A DNA stretch of 64,000 nucleotides from Zymoseptoria tritici IPO323 (GCF_000219625.1 NC_018208.1:620001-684000), one strand, 5' to 3'. Positions 31,269 through 42,892 are shown, counted from the stretch's first letter. Program-made: numbers and translations. Notes: generated by a model not told the origin, from the sequence alone.

Positions 31269-32943
31269 ATGGCGCTTGTCGCACGTCCATTCCGCTGGTT
31301 CTATCATGAATTCGGAGTCGATTCCATCGCCAGTACCGGCAGAAATGCCTACCTGATCATCATATCACGTGCCTTGCGCATGTTTGCGTATGGCACTAAC
31401 CAACTGATACTTGGTAAGGAGGTTGACCGAGACTTTTGACCAGCGGATAGAGCTGACTCGGGCATTGCAGCGTTGTTCTTCGCCGAGTTGAACTACTCAG
31501 ACTATCGGATTGGCCTTTTCATGGTGAGTCAACGTCTATATCGATGCAGCGCAAGACCTTTATTGACGATGTCCTCAACAGACATTGACCTTACTCGGCG
31601 ATGTCTTCCTCGGCACATTCCTCACACTCATCGCCGACCGCTTTGGTCGGCGCAAGATCCTCTTCGGTGGCTCATTCCTCATGGTCATGACCGGCATCAT
31701 CTTCGCGCTGTTCGAGAACTTCTGGATCCTCCTTCTCGCGGCCGTGATCGGAGTCGTCAGTGCCACAGGTGGAGACTTTGGACCATTTCGAACGATCGAG
31801 GAGTCCATGCTGTCACAGCTCACGACGCCAACGACCAGATCTGATGTGCTCGCTTGGTATGTCACGATCTCTGCCTTTGGTTCTTCTATCGGGAGTGAGA
31901 TGAGTGGAAGGATTATCGAGCATCTTCGAAGTCGAGACATGACTCTCAAGGCAGCATATCATTCTCTGTTTTGGATCTATGCGGTCATGGGTCTGGTCAA
32001 CGCTGGGCTGGTGCTGCTCCTCACAAAAGACTGCGAAGCAGACAGCAATCTTGCGGCGGACAATTACGATCAAGTTCCGCAAGACGATGAGCATACCGAC
32101 CACGATTCCGAGCTCGACACTCGCCCAGACCGTGGCCAGCAGATGCCACTGGGAGAGCCAGTTGGCTCAAAACTAGCCCCTGCCGCCAGTCCACGAGCCT
32201 GGGTCGCCCGCTGGATGGGTCCAATCTCAACACCGACCCTCAAAGTCGTCTACAAACTCTGGATCCTGCTCGCAATTGACTCTCTCGCCGACGGCATGGT
32301 ACCCTACTCCCTGACGAATTACTACATCGATGGCAAATTCCACCCGTCAAAGTCCACGCTCGGCGACGTGACTTCAGTCGCCTACTTCCTCACCGCCATC
32401 GGCGGTATCTTCGCCGGTCCTATGGCACGAAAGATTGGACTCGTCAACACCATGGTCTTCACGCATATCCCATCTTCTGCGGCAGTGCTACTGTTCCCAT
32501 TGCCAAACTACTTCTGGATGGCGGTCATCTTGCTGTTCGTCCGTGCAGGCTTGAACAACATGGATCAAGCTCCTCGTTCGGCGCTCATCGCGGCTGTCGT
32601 CAGGCCTGAGGAGAGAACTGCAGTCATGGGCATCACGAGTATGCTGAGAACCCTGGCAGCGACGAGTGGGCCGATGGTGACGGGTTTCCTGGCCGGCGGA
32701 AACCGATTTTGGGTGGCTTTCGTGGCCGGCGGTGCGTTTCGGCTGACGTATGATGTCGGGTTGTGGGTGATTTTCAGGAGTATCAAGTTGCATCAGCATG
32801 AGGGTGGAGATGGTAGTGACGCGATTGACGGGACGGCGAGAAGTCGGATGAGTGAGGAGGAGGTTTTTGCACTACAGAAGAGCGATGATGAGGATGATTA
32901 CGATGAGGAAGATGGTGAGGGTAGCGAAAGGTCGAGAAAGTGA
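31269..32943 (+). CDS. MFS transporter with acidic C-terminal tail
   Basis: Three exons (31269-31413, 31471-31523, 31582-32943) with 57- and 58-bp introns give 519 residues. The ATG at 31269 starts MALVARPFRWFYHEFG. The MFS motif A follows the second span as LIADRFGRRKILFGG. A long hydrophilic loop (about residues 210-265, rich in Asp) separates the two six-span halves, and MDQAPRSALIAAVVRPEERTAVMGI lies in the second half. The tail is strongly acidic (SDDEDDYDEEDGEG). The substrate is unknown; sugar or drug export cannot be decided. Confidence 0.85.
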
Positions 32944-33104
32944 TGGTCGACGATTATGGCGACAGCAACGTATAGGAAAGAACGGCATGAGATACACGGC
33001 CTTAATGAGTATAGACTGGTACTAGAGAGCTTTGTGGTATTGCTAATGGCCATCATGGTATTCAGAAGACGACCATCAAGGTACTTGACCTCACCTTGTC
33101 GAGC

Positions 33105-33111
33105 TATTTAA
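33105..33111 (+). promoter_or_regulatory. TATA-like element of the phosphoglycerate mutase gene
   Basis: TATTTAA 139 bp upstream of the start at 33250, followed by a CA-rich and then CT-rich leader, a usual layout for strongly expressed fungal glycolytic genes. Confidence 0.35.
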
Positions 33112-33249
33112 TTTCAAGATCAGCTTCGATACCACCGGAACCTCGAACGACAAGCCAACAACAACACCACGTTTGTTTCCCTCGTGCTACCTCTTGACTT
33201 GAACTATCAACCCAGTCTCCCCCGCCTACTACCTCTCACACCAGAAACA

Positions 33250-33942
33250 ATGCCCGCCCCTTACAAACTCATCATCCTCCGCCACGGCCGCTCAGAATGG
33301 AACGAAAAGAACCTCTTCACAGGCTGGGTTGACGTCCCACTCAACGAACAAGGAATCAAAGAAGCCACTCAAGCCGGGAAACTGCTCAAAAAACACAACT
33401 ACCTCCCCGAAATCCTCTTCACCTCCCTCCTCCGCCGCGCCATCGTCACCGCTGACCTCGCTCTCGACGAAGCTGACAGACTCTGGATCCCCGTCAAGCG
33501 ATCCTGGAAACTCAACGAACGCCACTACGGCGGTCTGCAGGGTCTCGACAAAGCTGAAGCCGCTGAACGAGAAGGTGCAGAACAAGTCCATATCTGGCGG
33601 AGGTCGTTTGATGTTCGGCCTCCTGCTACGAGTGAGGAGTATCGGAAGTCAGAGGATGAAGGTGGGAGGTATGCTTCGCAAGGGATTGAAGTGCCGGCTA
33701 CGGAGTGCTTGAAAGATGTGCTTGTGAGGGTTCTGCCGTATTGGACGGAGGATATTGTGGGTGAGTTGAAGAAGGGGAGGACGGTGTTGATCGCGGCGCA
33801 TGGGAATAGTTTGAGGGCGTTGATGAAGGAGCTGGAGGGGATTAGTGATGAGGATATTCCGGGCGTGGAGATTCCGACGGGGGTGCCGATTGTTTATGAG
33901 TTGGATGAGGAGTTCAAGGGGAAAGGGAGGCAGTTGGAGTGA
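33250..33942 (+). CDS. 2,3-bisphosphoglycerate-dependent phosphoglycerate mutase
   Basis: Single exon, 230 residues, close to bacterial GpmA and yeast Gpm1 in length. Converts 3-phosphoglycerate to 2-phosphoglycerate in glycolysis through a phosphohistidine. The [17 protein letters not shown] signature places the catalytic His at residue 12. [14 protein letters not shown] has the acid Glu at 90, and [12 protein letters not shown] has the second His at 184. Arg and Lys phosphate ligands are in their usual places. An upstream in-frame ATG at 33184 would add 22 residues without family support. Codon use shifts from C-ending in the first half to G/T-ending in the second half. Confidence 0.95.
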   Translation: MPAPYKLIILRHGRSEWNEKNLFTGWVDVPLNEQGIKEATQAGKLLKKHNYLPEILFTSLLRRAIVTADLALDEADRLWIPVKRSWKLNERHYGGLQGLDKAEAAEREGAEQVHIWRRSFDVRPPATSEEYRKSEDEGGRYASQGIEVPATECLKDVLVRVLPYWTEDIVGELKKGRTVLIAAHGNSLRALMKELEGISDEDIPGVEIPTGVPIVYELDEEFKGKGRQLE

Positions 33943-34366
33943 GTTGTGATGGCCCGTGGTCGGTCGTGGGTTTGTCCGATGGAAGAGGATATGTTGGGCC
34001 ACTCTGAGCTCGTGATAGTCTGTGTTGTCTTGCGAGCAACGATATCATTATGAGACCGTGTTGCAATGCCAGTGACACGACACTGTCACTTCTGCTCTCT
34101 TCTCCGATACTGTTCACATTTCAGGACCCTTCTAGCCAGAGCAGCAACCTACAAAGCGAGTCCTCTGGATCTAGACCATGAAGGTTCAGGAAAGCTTGGC
34201 AATTACGTTTGCCTCGCAAACGAAGTGAATGAGCTCGAAATATGCACGGACTTCCGGGCCGCCAGCAAACGCAGGTCTTCTCCGCCGTCCAATACAGCTC
34301 AGGACTTTTCATTCCTTTCTTTACCTCACCATCTTTCCAAAACACGCCGCAGCGCAGCCATCAATC

Positions 34367-36653
34367 ATGGCACCCACCAGCACGACCGCGCTCGCGGACC
34401 CGCTCATGCTCGACAAGATCGACAAGCTCTTCGCCTGTGGTGTTGGTGAACTTGTTGACCTCCCTCAGATTGTCGTCGTCGGTGACCAGTCGTCCGGAAA
34501 GTCCAGCGTGCTTGAAGGTCTCATCCGCAAGCCACTGCCTCGTGACAGCGGACTCTGCACTCGATTCGCCACACAGATCGTCTTCCGCCGGGCTAAGGTC
34601 GAAGGCATCGAAGTTTCCATCATTCCAGACAAGGATGCCGATCCTCAGCATGTGGCCAGAGTGAAGAAGTGGGGAAAGAAAGTCGAGGAAGAGTTGGATT
34701 CAGAGGTGTTCGTCAAGATCATGGAGGAGGTGAGTGCCCGCCGATCACAGCGTCCGTGATGGAGCAACAATTGAGCTGACGTACGTGCGCGCAGGTCCAT
34801 ACCGAGATGGGACTGGCCGGTTTCGGCGGCGACGATGATGGAGAGAAGCGACCAACATTCTCGAACGACGTCCTGCGCCTGGAAATTTCGGGACCTGAGC
34901 AAGAGCATTTGAGCGTGATTGATGTTCCAGGCATCTTCAAGTCGACAACAGAAGGAGTCACGACAAAGGCGGACATCGCACTGGTGAGGAACATGGTGCA
35001 TGGATACATGAACAACCCCCGCTCGGTCATTCTTGCCGTGGTCCCTGCCAATGTCGACGTTGCCACTCAGGAGATTCTTGAGCTTGCCACGGAGGCTGAT
35101 CCTCAAGGAGATCGTACGTTGGGCGTCCTCACCAAACCCGATCTGATGGATAGAGGTACTGAGGGTCGGAGTGTGGATCTGCTCGAAGGTCGTGCGCGGG
35201 TGATGCAGTTGGGCTGGCACGTCATTCGCAATCCGGGTCAGATGGAGATGGCCGAGAAGAATTTGGACCGAAACACTCTGGAGAGGGACTTCTTCCGCAA
35301 CAAGGCGCCGTGGTCTGATCTGGACGACGACAAGGTCGGCGTCGATACCTTGCGGATCCGACTCAAGGACGTGATCTCCTCGCTGGTGAAGAGAGAATTT
35401 CCGAAGGTATGTTGTCTTATGCTGAGAATGTCGTGTCGTGCTAATGGTTGAGCCAGGTGAAAGCAGAAATCAAGAACCGATTGAACGCTCGTCAAAAGCG
35501 GCTTGATCAACTCGGACCCGAGCGCAGAGGTACCATGGAGCAGATGGCGTACTTGACCAAGATGGCAGCTCAGTTCCAGCGCATTGCCTCCCTAGCGCTC
35601 AGCGCCAACTACGGTGCTGACGACGTCTTCAACGACGATTCCAGCCTTCGCATTGCTCCTGCAATTATGGCTCGTATGAAGACGTTCTCCGATGACATGG
35701 CCAAGCTCGGTCATGAGTACGAATTCATGTCGGTTCAGGAGAAGGACGACCCATCGGCCGCCATTGCATTGGCATTAGCGACGTCAGCCGCACCACTCAC
35801 GCCGGTCAAGCTGGACACCTTCAAGATTCGAGAGCAAGAAGACGTCGAGGAGCTGACCGAGATCTTGCATGCCCAGTCTGACCTTTGCTGTCCGCTGACT
35901 GATGGCATGGAAGACTGGCTGAATCGCGTCTTCCGAGGCAATCGTGGTTTCGAGCTGGGCACCTTCAACGCCACCATTCTCTCGACCGCGATGAAGAAGC
36001 AGTCGCAGAAGTGGGCAGATATTACCAAAGGTTTCCTCAGCGACATCATCGTCATGGTGCACAGGTTCATCCTCGGGGCCTTGAAGGTCGTCTGCAATGA
36101 CACCGAAATCCGCACGGCCGTCAAGAACACTCTCGCCGAAGACTTGGCAAAGTGCTACCACAAAGCCATGGAGAACGCCAACTTCCTGCTCAAAGTCGAG
36201 AGCTGTGACACTCCCACAACTCTCAACCACTACTTCAACGACAATCTGCAGAAGAGTCGTCATGGTAAGGTGGTCGCCGGCATGAAACGTAAAGCCTTCA
36301 CGATCCAGGGCTACGGAGAATGCGTGAAGCTCGACACTGCTACCGCTCCCATCAACAACATGTCCAATGAGGACCACGTCATCCATGACATCCACGACAT
36401 CCTCATGTCGTACTACAAGGTCAGCAGGAAGACATTCGTCGACAGCATCTGCAAGCAGGCCGTCAGCCACTACCTCCTCCACTGCGAGACCAGTCCGCTC
36501 GCGCTGTTCTCGCCAATCTGGGTCAGCCAGCTCTCTGTGGCGGCCTTGGAGGAGATCGCTGGAGAGGCACCGGCGGTTCGCAGGTCAAGAGCTCTTCTAA
36601 CCAAGGAGATCGGCAGCTTGAGAGAGTCGATGAAGATTTTGGCATGGAATTGA
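34367..36653 (+). CDS. Dynamin-family GTPase (Mx/Vps1-like)
   Basis: Three exons (34367-34729, 34795-35406, 35457-36653) give 723 residues. The GTPase domain is complete: G1 GDQSSGKS at 39-46, G2 Thr65, G3 DVPG at 164-167, G4 TKPD at 234-237. A helical middle/stalk region follows. The last 100 residues (HDIHDILMSYYKVSRKTFVDSICKQ, then RRSRALLTKEIGSLRESM) match the GTPase effector domain. There is no PH or proline-rich domain, which fits Mx- or Vps1-type soluble dynamins acting in membrane fission or organelle dynamics. Filamentous fungi carry several such paralogues of unknown role, and this resembles those more than the housekeeping Vps1. Confidence 0.92.
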
Positions 36654-36998
36654 GGCCAGGCTTGAGCTGGATGTCTGACCGGAGATGTTTTCTCCCAAAG
36701 CTGCGCACCAGAGGAAGAGAACGAGTGGCAAAGTCCTGGAAATTTGGATACCGATTTCTGCCTAGTTGTTGGCAATGGAGTTGGTGTAGTCCGTGCTGGC
36801 GGCCGAAGCCAAGATCTCCTAGCTTGAATGACAAATGTCAAAAACGTGCGTTCCATCCATGTCGTCAAGTCCGTCGTCGTGATGATATGCACCAGATTCT
36901 GATGAATGTGGCATGCCTGTCGACGTCGACTTTGCTGTCTGGTCTAACAGGCACCTTGCGTGCGAGACGACGTATAGATGTGGAGTTCCCGTCTCCCT

Positions 36999-37550
36999 TC
37001 ATCCGCCCTTCTTGTTCTGTCTGACCTGCTCCCTCAACGCTTCCATATATTCGTCCAGAAATCCTCCGTTCCCTCTCGCATCTCCATTTCCCGGCGTCTT
37101 ACTCGTCTCTTTCCACGCCGTGTCCGCATCTTGACTCGCACTCTCACTAACAACCCTCTTCCCACTCCCCTCCTTCTCGTCCCTCATCCTCCTTAATCTC
37201 TGCTCCGCCTTCCTCCACGCCACCTCCGCATTCTCCTCTGCCTCAACTTCACTCAACCCCTGCCTCCTCGCCTCAACTCTCGCCTGGCTCGCCACCTGCC
37301 TCATCTCCTCTTTCTCCGCGGCTCCTAATTGTCCACGTATCTCTTCGACGAAATGCTTGATGAAGCCGGGTGAATTGCTTCCCTCCGGTGAGTCTAGTTT
37401 CGTGCCGCCGAGTTCGTCCGCGGGAGTGCCGTGTTGTGCTCGGTGAACGGTTTTGGCAACTTTTCGGGCCATGCGGTGGAAGCCGGGGGTGCGGAGGAGT
37501 TGTTGGATCATCCATGCTTCTAGCAGGGCGATTATGGGGCGTGGGAGCAT
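36999..37550 (-). CDS. Conserved small fungal protein of unknown function
   Basis: Single exon, 183 residues from the ATG at 37550; an in-frame ATG 21 codons upstream adds only a low-complexity leader. The N-terminal 40 residues (MLPRPIIALLEAWMIQQLLRTPGFHRMARKVAKTVHR) are amphipathic and basic and could be membrane-associated or a mitochondrial presequence. The middle is a charged helix with coiled-coil character (EEIRGQLGAAEKEEMRQVASQARVEARRQ). The tail ends GFLDEYMEALREQVRQNKKG. I do not recognise the family. It converges with the dynamin gene. Confidence 0.72.
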   Translation of the reverse strand: MLPRPIIALLEAWMIQQLLRTPGFHRMARKVAKTVHRAQHGTPADELGGTKLDSPEGSNSPGFIKHFVEEIRGQLGAAEKEEMRQVASQARVEARRQGLSEVEAEENAEVAWRKAEQRLRRMRDEKEGSGKRVVSESASQDADTAWKETSKTPGNGDARGNGGFLDEYMEALREQVRQNKKGG

Positions 37551-38260
37551 TGTGGTTTGTGATGTGGTTGTAGCGGGTGGGGAGGGAAGGATGGCTGTTG
37601 ATGGTCTGATCAATCCGGCATCGTGGCAATAGTGAATGTGTTGTGGCGAGTATGCAGTACAGCGATGCGTTGATATTGCTGCCTATCGATAGTGATGTCG
37701 TGAAGTCGAGGACGTTCACCATGCGGCATGAATCCACATCCGACCCGGTCCAAGCGCGCGGATAAAAAAGCAGGGTCCACGATCGAGAGGGGCACTGCAC
37801 GCGCTGTCACCTGTGTGTGTTTCAGATCTGAAAAGTCGTCGGCGTCATTTGATTCGTGCTGCAACAACCAGCATCATACCTCGCCTAAACTTCTCGCGGC
37901 TAAGCTTGAGGCTAAGGAAATGTGAGTGAATACGTGAGGTGAACGTAGGACACATTCTCATCCTTCTGCTCTCTAATCTGTCAGTTCACATTCACTCGCG
38001 TCTGTTACCTAGCAAAAGTCACCTCCAGAGAGTCTGCCCCACTATCCCGTTGATATAGTTCCCGCGGGGTGATATTCTTCCACTTTTCCTAGCTACTATC
38101 GGACACGCGACAAGAGAGAGAGTGAAGGAAGTCGATCCCCGAAAAGAATTCACCCACCACGGCCACCACTATATCAACCGCCCGCTGCCCCTCGTTTCTC
38201 CCACGGAAGCTACCGACCAACTCCATCGCCCGCCGCCTGCCTGCTGCATGCCACCGAACC
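37551..38260. promoter_or_regulatory. Divergent promoter region
   Basis: About 710 bp between the start codons of the small conserved protein and the tyrosine phosphatase. It contains CT-rich stretches near 38090-38200 and no supported gene. Confidence 0.4.
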
Positions 38261-39389
38261 ATGGCTAACAATCCGCCCCCGCTGCCAGCCTTCCTCCAGC
38301 AGTCCAAGACTGGTCCGTCAATACACTGGATATCACATCTTTACTAACTCAAGCTAACATCCAAGTTTCTTCTCAGACCTCCACTCCAAGTTCGTCGACC
38401 TCGAATGGCAACAACGCAACCGCCTCGCCCAAGGCACCTCGCATCCCGCCAATGGCTCGCCCGACTCCTCCCCCTTCGCACGCCTCACGGGCACCCACAT
38501 CTCCTCCCGCAACCGCTACCTCAACGTCGAACCCTTCGCCGCCAACCGCGTCAAGCTCCGCGTGGCATCCGCCTCCGACAACGACTACATCAACGCTTCT
38601 CCCATCTCCCTAGGCAAGAGACGATACATCGCAACCCAAGGTCCGAAAGACACAAGCGTAGCGCATTTCTACCGCATGTTGTTGGAGGAGTCGCAGAATC
38701 CCGCGGTGGTGGTCATGTTGACGCAGACACACGAGTCGGGGAAAGAGAAGTGTTTCCAGTACTACCCGTCGAGCGAGAGGGACAGTCCGCTACACCTACC
38801 AGTGAAAGCGAGTGAAGAGGAGGTGGTCGAGCAGAACGGACATGAAGAGGCATACAACGGCACAGTCGAGCTCATCAGCGTGGAGAGACACACACCCTCT
38901 CGATCAGAGGTGAGACGGATGAGGCTGAGATTCGAAGACAAACCCAACCAAGAACGCGAAGTCCGCCATCTCCTCTTCGAAGGCTGGCCAGATTTTCTCG
39001 TTCCCGAAGGCGACGACCGCGCCGCTCTCGTCGAACTCGTGCGACTATCCGCAGCACTTACAACCTACTCCCCTGCCAACGGCTCTCTCGCCTCCACACT
39101 CGCTTCCGCATCGCCGTCGAACCCGCGCATTGTGCATTGCTCCGCTGGAGTCGGCCGTTCAGGGACGTTCATCGCGCTGGACTACCTCCTCAGTGAGATG
39201 TTCGAGGGAAACTGGGACAATCTGGCGATAGGAAGGGATCCGGTCGCCGAGACGGTGGACGAGCTGCGGAAACAGAGGATGATGATGGTTCAGGGCGAGA
39301 GCCAATTCATGTTCTTGTACGAGGCATTGAGGGAGCAGTGGGCGAAGAAAGGTGGAGGAGAGGATGCGAAGGGTGGAGCGAATCGATGA
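38261..39389 (+). CDS. Classical protein tyrosine phosphatase
   Basis: Two exons, 38261-38312 and 38377-39389, give 354 residues; the 64-bp intron has a GTCCGT donor and TCAG acceptor. Domain order fits a PTP1-type cytosolic phosphatase: NDYINASPISLGKRRYIATQGP (substrate-recognition loop), HFYRMLLEE, the WPD loop FEGWPDF with Asp223 as general acid, and the P-loop HCSAGVGRSGTF with catalytic Cys272 and its Arg. It ends with a Q-loop QRMMMVQGESQF. It removes phosphate from Tyr, probably on MAP kinases by analogy with yeast Ptp1-3; the target is inference. Confidence 0.95.
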
Positions 39390-40283
39390 CAGGCGGGTCG
39401 GGCGCGCTGAGGAAACCGAGGAAACATGGATGGGTTGAATGATTATAACGAGGAGGTATGAGTCCACGACTTGGCTCAGTCAGGGACATTGGACGATTGG
39501 TATGACCTCTGTGCTGGAGTGGCATGGAGTTGGGATGCAGACTTCACCAAGAGACAGATGGGAAAGAGGAACGGAACGATGAGGTGCCTCAATTACGATG
39601 AAGATGATCATTCGTGGATGCCTGCTGTGAGTGGCAACAGAGCTCGTGAAGATGCGAACGAAATGCCAAACAAGATTCCCAAGTTCCCTCCCACACAAAG
39701 ATGGTCCAATGCAGCGCGACCCGATGCGTGTCGCTGTGGCACTCCACCGGCACTCAACTCATTGCAAGGTACCGTCTAGCATCCGACAGTATTCCCAGCA
39801 CCATTGACCAGAACCTGGCACGAGCTGTAAGGCACCATACCGCCATAAGGACTCTCGATCGTGTTCCTCTGCTGACAAGACAGCACCTTGCTATCGCAGT
39901 AGCCGCGCTCGGACATCCTGGGGTCGCATTCCGCTGTTCAGAAGTTTTAGATACGCAGTTCATCTGGATCTGTATGGTGATTCCTTGCACCAATATGCGT
40001 GCGACTGCAAGATCGACCGGTGGCACATGGGCGCGGTGATCGAGGGGTTTGATTGAAACTCCAGTTCACTGTGCCAGACCCTTGAGTAGGAGCTCCGCAC
40101 GATCAGACCGAAGCGAATCTTGCGGGAGTCCTCCACGACGTGTGCAGCCGGTGTCTGGCAGTCAGCAGGCACACGCCAGTCTTGACGTGTCCTCCTGCTC
40201 CCTCAAGCCGTTCATACACCGGCCGTACGGGAGAACCAGCATGCAGCACTGCAAGAAGCGCACTGTGTACCATCAATCGCGCT
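39390..40283. other. Intergenic, no supported gene
   Basis: Region between the convergent phosphatase and Mediator genes. Short frames up to about 112 codons exist on both strands but lack motifs. Nothing structural was seen. Confidence 0.5.
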
Positions 40284-40706
40284 TCAACCCATACCTCCGA
40301 CCTTCCCATCTTTCACCTCTTGCAGTCCACCCAACACGATCCTCTGCCGTCTAATCCTCTCTTCCAATTCTGCGATCTCTTCATCCTGCTCTTCTAGACT
40401 TCTCTCCACATCCGGTAGTCCTTCGACAGCTCTCAATGCCGCGCGGATCTTCGCTTTCACTTCCAGTACCGCGGTCGGTAAGTCTTTCGGCGCGAGAGGT
40501 GCCAGTCCAATGTATGATGTGCCTTCTGGAACGCTGTCTGAAAGATTCGAGTTCGCTGTGTGGAGGTTTGGGTCGGTCTGTTGCAAGGCGACGCGGGAAA
40601 GGAGTTCGTGAAGGGTTGGGAGTATGTCGAAAGTGCCAGGAGGAGGAAGGGCTAGTAGCGGAGAGGTTGGAGTGAGGTTTGTCGTGGTTTTGATCGGGTG
40701 CGCCAT
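40284..40706 (-). CDS. MED9: Mediator complex subunit 9
   Basis: Single exon, 140 residues. After a short Pro/Thr-rich start (SPLLALPPPGTFDILPTLHELLSRV) comes the family pattern LAPLAPKDLPTAVLEVKAKIRAALRAVEGLPDVERS, then a heptad-like helix EEQDEEIAELEERIRRQRIVLGGL. This matches fungal Med9 of the Mediator middle module, which links transcription activators and RNA polymerase II in the nucleus. The start at 40706 is preferred because upstream in-frame sequence is unlike the family. It lies divergently 339 bp from the next gene. Confidence 0.8.
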   Translation of the reverse strand: MAHPIKTTTNLTPTSPLLALPPPGTFDILPTLHELLSRVALQQTDPNLHTANSNLSDSVPEGTSYIGLAPLAPKDLPTAVLEVKAKIRAALRAVEGLPDVERSLEEQDEEIAELEERIRRQRIVLGGLQEVKDGKVGGMG

Positions 40707-41045
40707 GTTGCTGGTCGGTGAAAGGAAGCGATGTTGTTGGTGGTCGATTGGTTGTAGATTCGATTGGTTGTAGATCTGGAGAGCACAAGGTAAGGTAGCT
40801 CTTGCCGCCTGAGGCATCAATGAGAGCTTGCCAATGATCAGATCTGGTGGGATGTTCTGTTGATAGCGGGGCCAACACATTTCTCGCGGCCTGGATCGCG
40901 GTGGAAGAACAAACTACACTTCAATTATCACTCCTCATATCGTGGGACATTCACGACTCTTTTCAATCAGGACAATCACAAGCCAGCCAGAAATCGATCC
41001 ACGACCGACTCCTACCCCGAACGATCCACCAAGGTTCTGCCCATC

Positions 41046-42611
41046 ATGGTGCAAGTCAAGCAAAAGGCCGCATTGATCTGCATCGACGGCTGGGGTATTC
41101 CAGTCATCTCCTCCGATCCCCAGGGCAATGCAATCCTCAACGCCGAGACGCCGTGGATGGACGAGTTCGCGACCGTAGGCAGCAAAATTACATCCGGATA
41201 CACCGAGCTCGAGGCTTCCTCCCTCGCCGTCGGTCTGCCCGAGGGATTAATGGGAAACAGTGAAGTCGGACACTTGAACATCGGAGCTGGACGAGTGGTC
41301 TGGCAAGATGTCGTCCGTATCGATCAGACGATCAAGAAGGGCGAGATGAACAAGGTGGAGAACATTGTCAAGAGCTTCACGCGTGCCAAAGAGGGCAATG
41401 GCAGACTGCACCTCTGCGGACTGGTCAGTGACGGTGGAGTGCACTCTCATATCAACCACCTCAAGAACCTGCTCAAGGTCGCAAAAGAGATCGGCGTACC
41501 AGAGGTATACATCCACTTCTTCGGCGATGGCCGAGACACCGACCCAAAGTCCGGCAAAGGCCACCTCGAAGATCTGCTCGCTTTCACCAAGGAGCAGAGC
41601 ATTGGTAAATTGGCCACCATAGTCGGTCGCTACTACGTGATGGACCGCGACAAGCGATGGGAGCGTGTCGAGCTCGGCCTCAAGGGCATGGTCACAGGTG
41701 AGGGCGAGGAGTCCTCTGACCCAGTAGCCACTTTCCAAGCACGCTACGATGCCGGCGAGAATGACGAGTTCTTGAAGCCCATCATCATCAACGGCAAGGA
41801 GGGTCGCATCTCCGACAAGGACACTGTTTTCTTCTTCAACTACCGCTCCGACCGCGTTCGCGAGGTTGTGCAACTTCTCGGCGACCAGGACCGCTCTCCT
41901 CGTCCAGACTTCCCCTACCCATCCGACATTCACCTCACCACCATGACCCGGTACAAGACGGACTTCAACCTTCCCATCGCTTTCGCTCCGGTGTCCATGG
42001 ACAATGTTCTCGCTGACTGGTTGGGCCAACACGATGTGAAGCAGGTTCACATCGCGGAGACCGAGAAGTTCGCCCACGTCACTTTCTTCTTCAATGGCGG
42101 TCAAGAGACACAGTACCCTGGCGAAGAACGTGACCTGATTCCTTCTCCCAAGGGTGTGGCGACCTACGACCTCGAACCAAAGATGTCCGCCATGGGTGTT
42201 GCCGAGAAGATGGCCGAGCGTATCGCCGCGGGCGAACACGAGTTCATCATGAACAACTTCGCGCCACCAGACATGGTAGGCCACACAGGTGTATACGATG
42301 CTGCGGTAATTGCATGTGGTGAGACGGATAAGGCGATTGGAGTGGTCTACGAGGCTTGCAAGAAGCACGGATACACGCTGTTCATCACCGCGGATCACGG
42401 CAATGCGGAGGAGATGTTGACAGAGGAGAAGACGCCGAAGACAAGTCATACGACGAATAAGGTGCCTTTCGTCATGGCAAATGCGCCGGAGGGCTGGAGT
42501 TTGAAGAGGACGGATGGCGTGCTGGGAGATGTGGCGCCGACGATACTGGCGTGTATGGGATTGGAGCAACCGAAGGAGATGACCGGAACGAGTTTGTTGG
42601 TCAAGAAATAA
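41046..42611 (+). CDS. 2,3-bisphosphoglycerate-independent phosphoglycerate mutase
   Basis: Single exon, 521 residues, normal for the family. It catalyses 3-phosphoglycerate to 2-phosphoglycerate with two metal ions and a phosphoserine, and belongs to the alkaline phosphatase superfamily, unrelated to the cofactor-dependent enzyme at 33250. CIDGWGI places a metal Asp at 14. MGNSEVGHLNIGAGR has the catalytic Ser at 72. The transferase insert shows HLCGLVSDGGVHSH and FGDGRDTDPKSG. The second metal site shows NNFAPPDMVGHTG and TADHGNAEEM. An upstream in-frame ATG at 40860 is unlikely to be used. Confidence 0.95.
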   Translation: MVQVKQKAALICIDGWGIPVISSDPQGNAILNAETPWMDEFATVGSKITSGYTELEASSLAVGLPEGLMGNSEVGHLNIGAGRVVWQDVVRIDQTIKKGEMNKVENIVKSFTRAKEGNGRLHLCGLVSDGGVHSHINHLKNLLKVAKEIGVPEVYIHFFGDGRDTDPKSGKGHLEDLLAFTKEQSIGKLATIVGRYYVMDRDKRWERVELGLKGMVTGEGEESSDPVATFQARYDAGENDEFLKPIIINGKEGRISDKDTVFFFNYRSDRVREVVQLLGDQDRSPRPDFPYPSDIHLTTMTRYKTDFNLPIAFAPVSMDNVLADWLGQHDVKQVHIAETEKFAHVTFFFNGGQETQYPGEERDLIPSPKGVATYDLEPKMSAMGVAEKMAERIAAGEHEFIMNNFAPPDMVGHTGVYDAAVIACGETDKAIGVVYEACKKHGYTLFITADHGNAEEMLTEEKTPKTSHTTNKVPFVMANAPEGWSLKRTDGVLGDVAPTILACMGLEQPKEMTGTSLLVKK

Positions 42612-42892
42612 TTTGCTTCGAATGCATCATCGAGGGATACACATGACATAGATGTATAGAAGTGGAGGATCCGATGGCAGTCTTGCGCGAATTGCACGCA
42701 GTCCCGATCTCACGTATCTCCAGCTGGACACCAGACTACACTGCTGAAGAATGGATGGGTAGAGCATGCGACGCGAGACGCAGTCAAATGACGCTCGAGA
42801 GTGAGTCTCATCTGTTTCAAGACTTCCGCGCTCGGCATTCTGGAGCGGATGAAAGCGGGATCGTAGCGTGAGGCTGATCTGTTTCAAAACAT

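Noticed and set aside
30309..31270. Spliced minus-strand gene left of the second MFS gene
   Set aside because: Three frames overlap without good donors or acceptors, and the rightmost one overlaps the first exon of the MFS gene on the other strand.
41247..42569. 440-codon minus-strand frame
   Set aside because: Exact antisense shadow of the cofactor-independent phosphoglycerate mutase.
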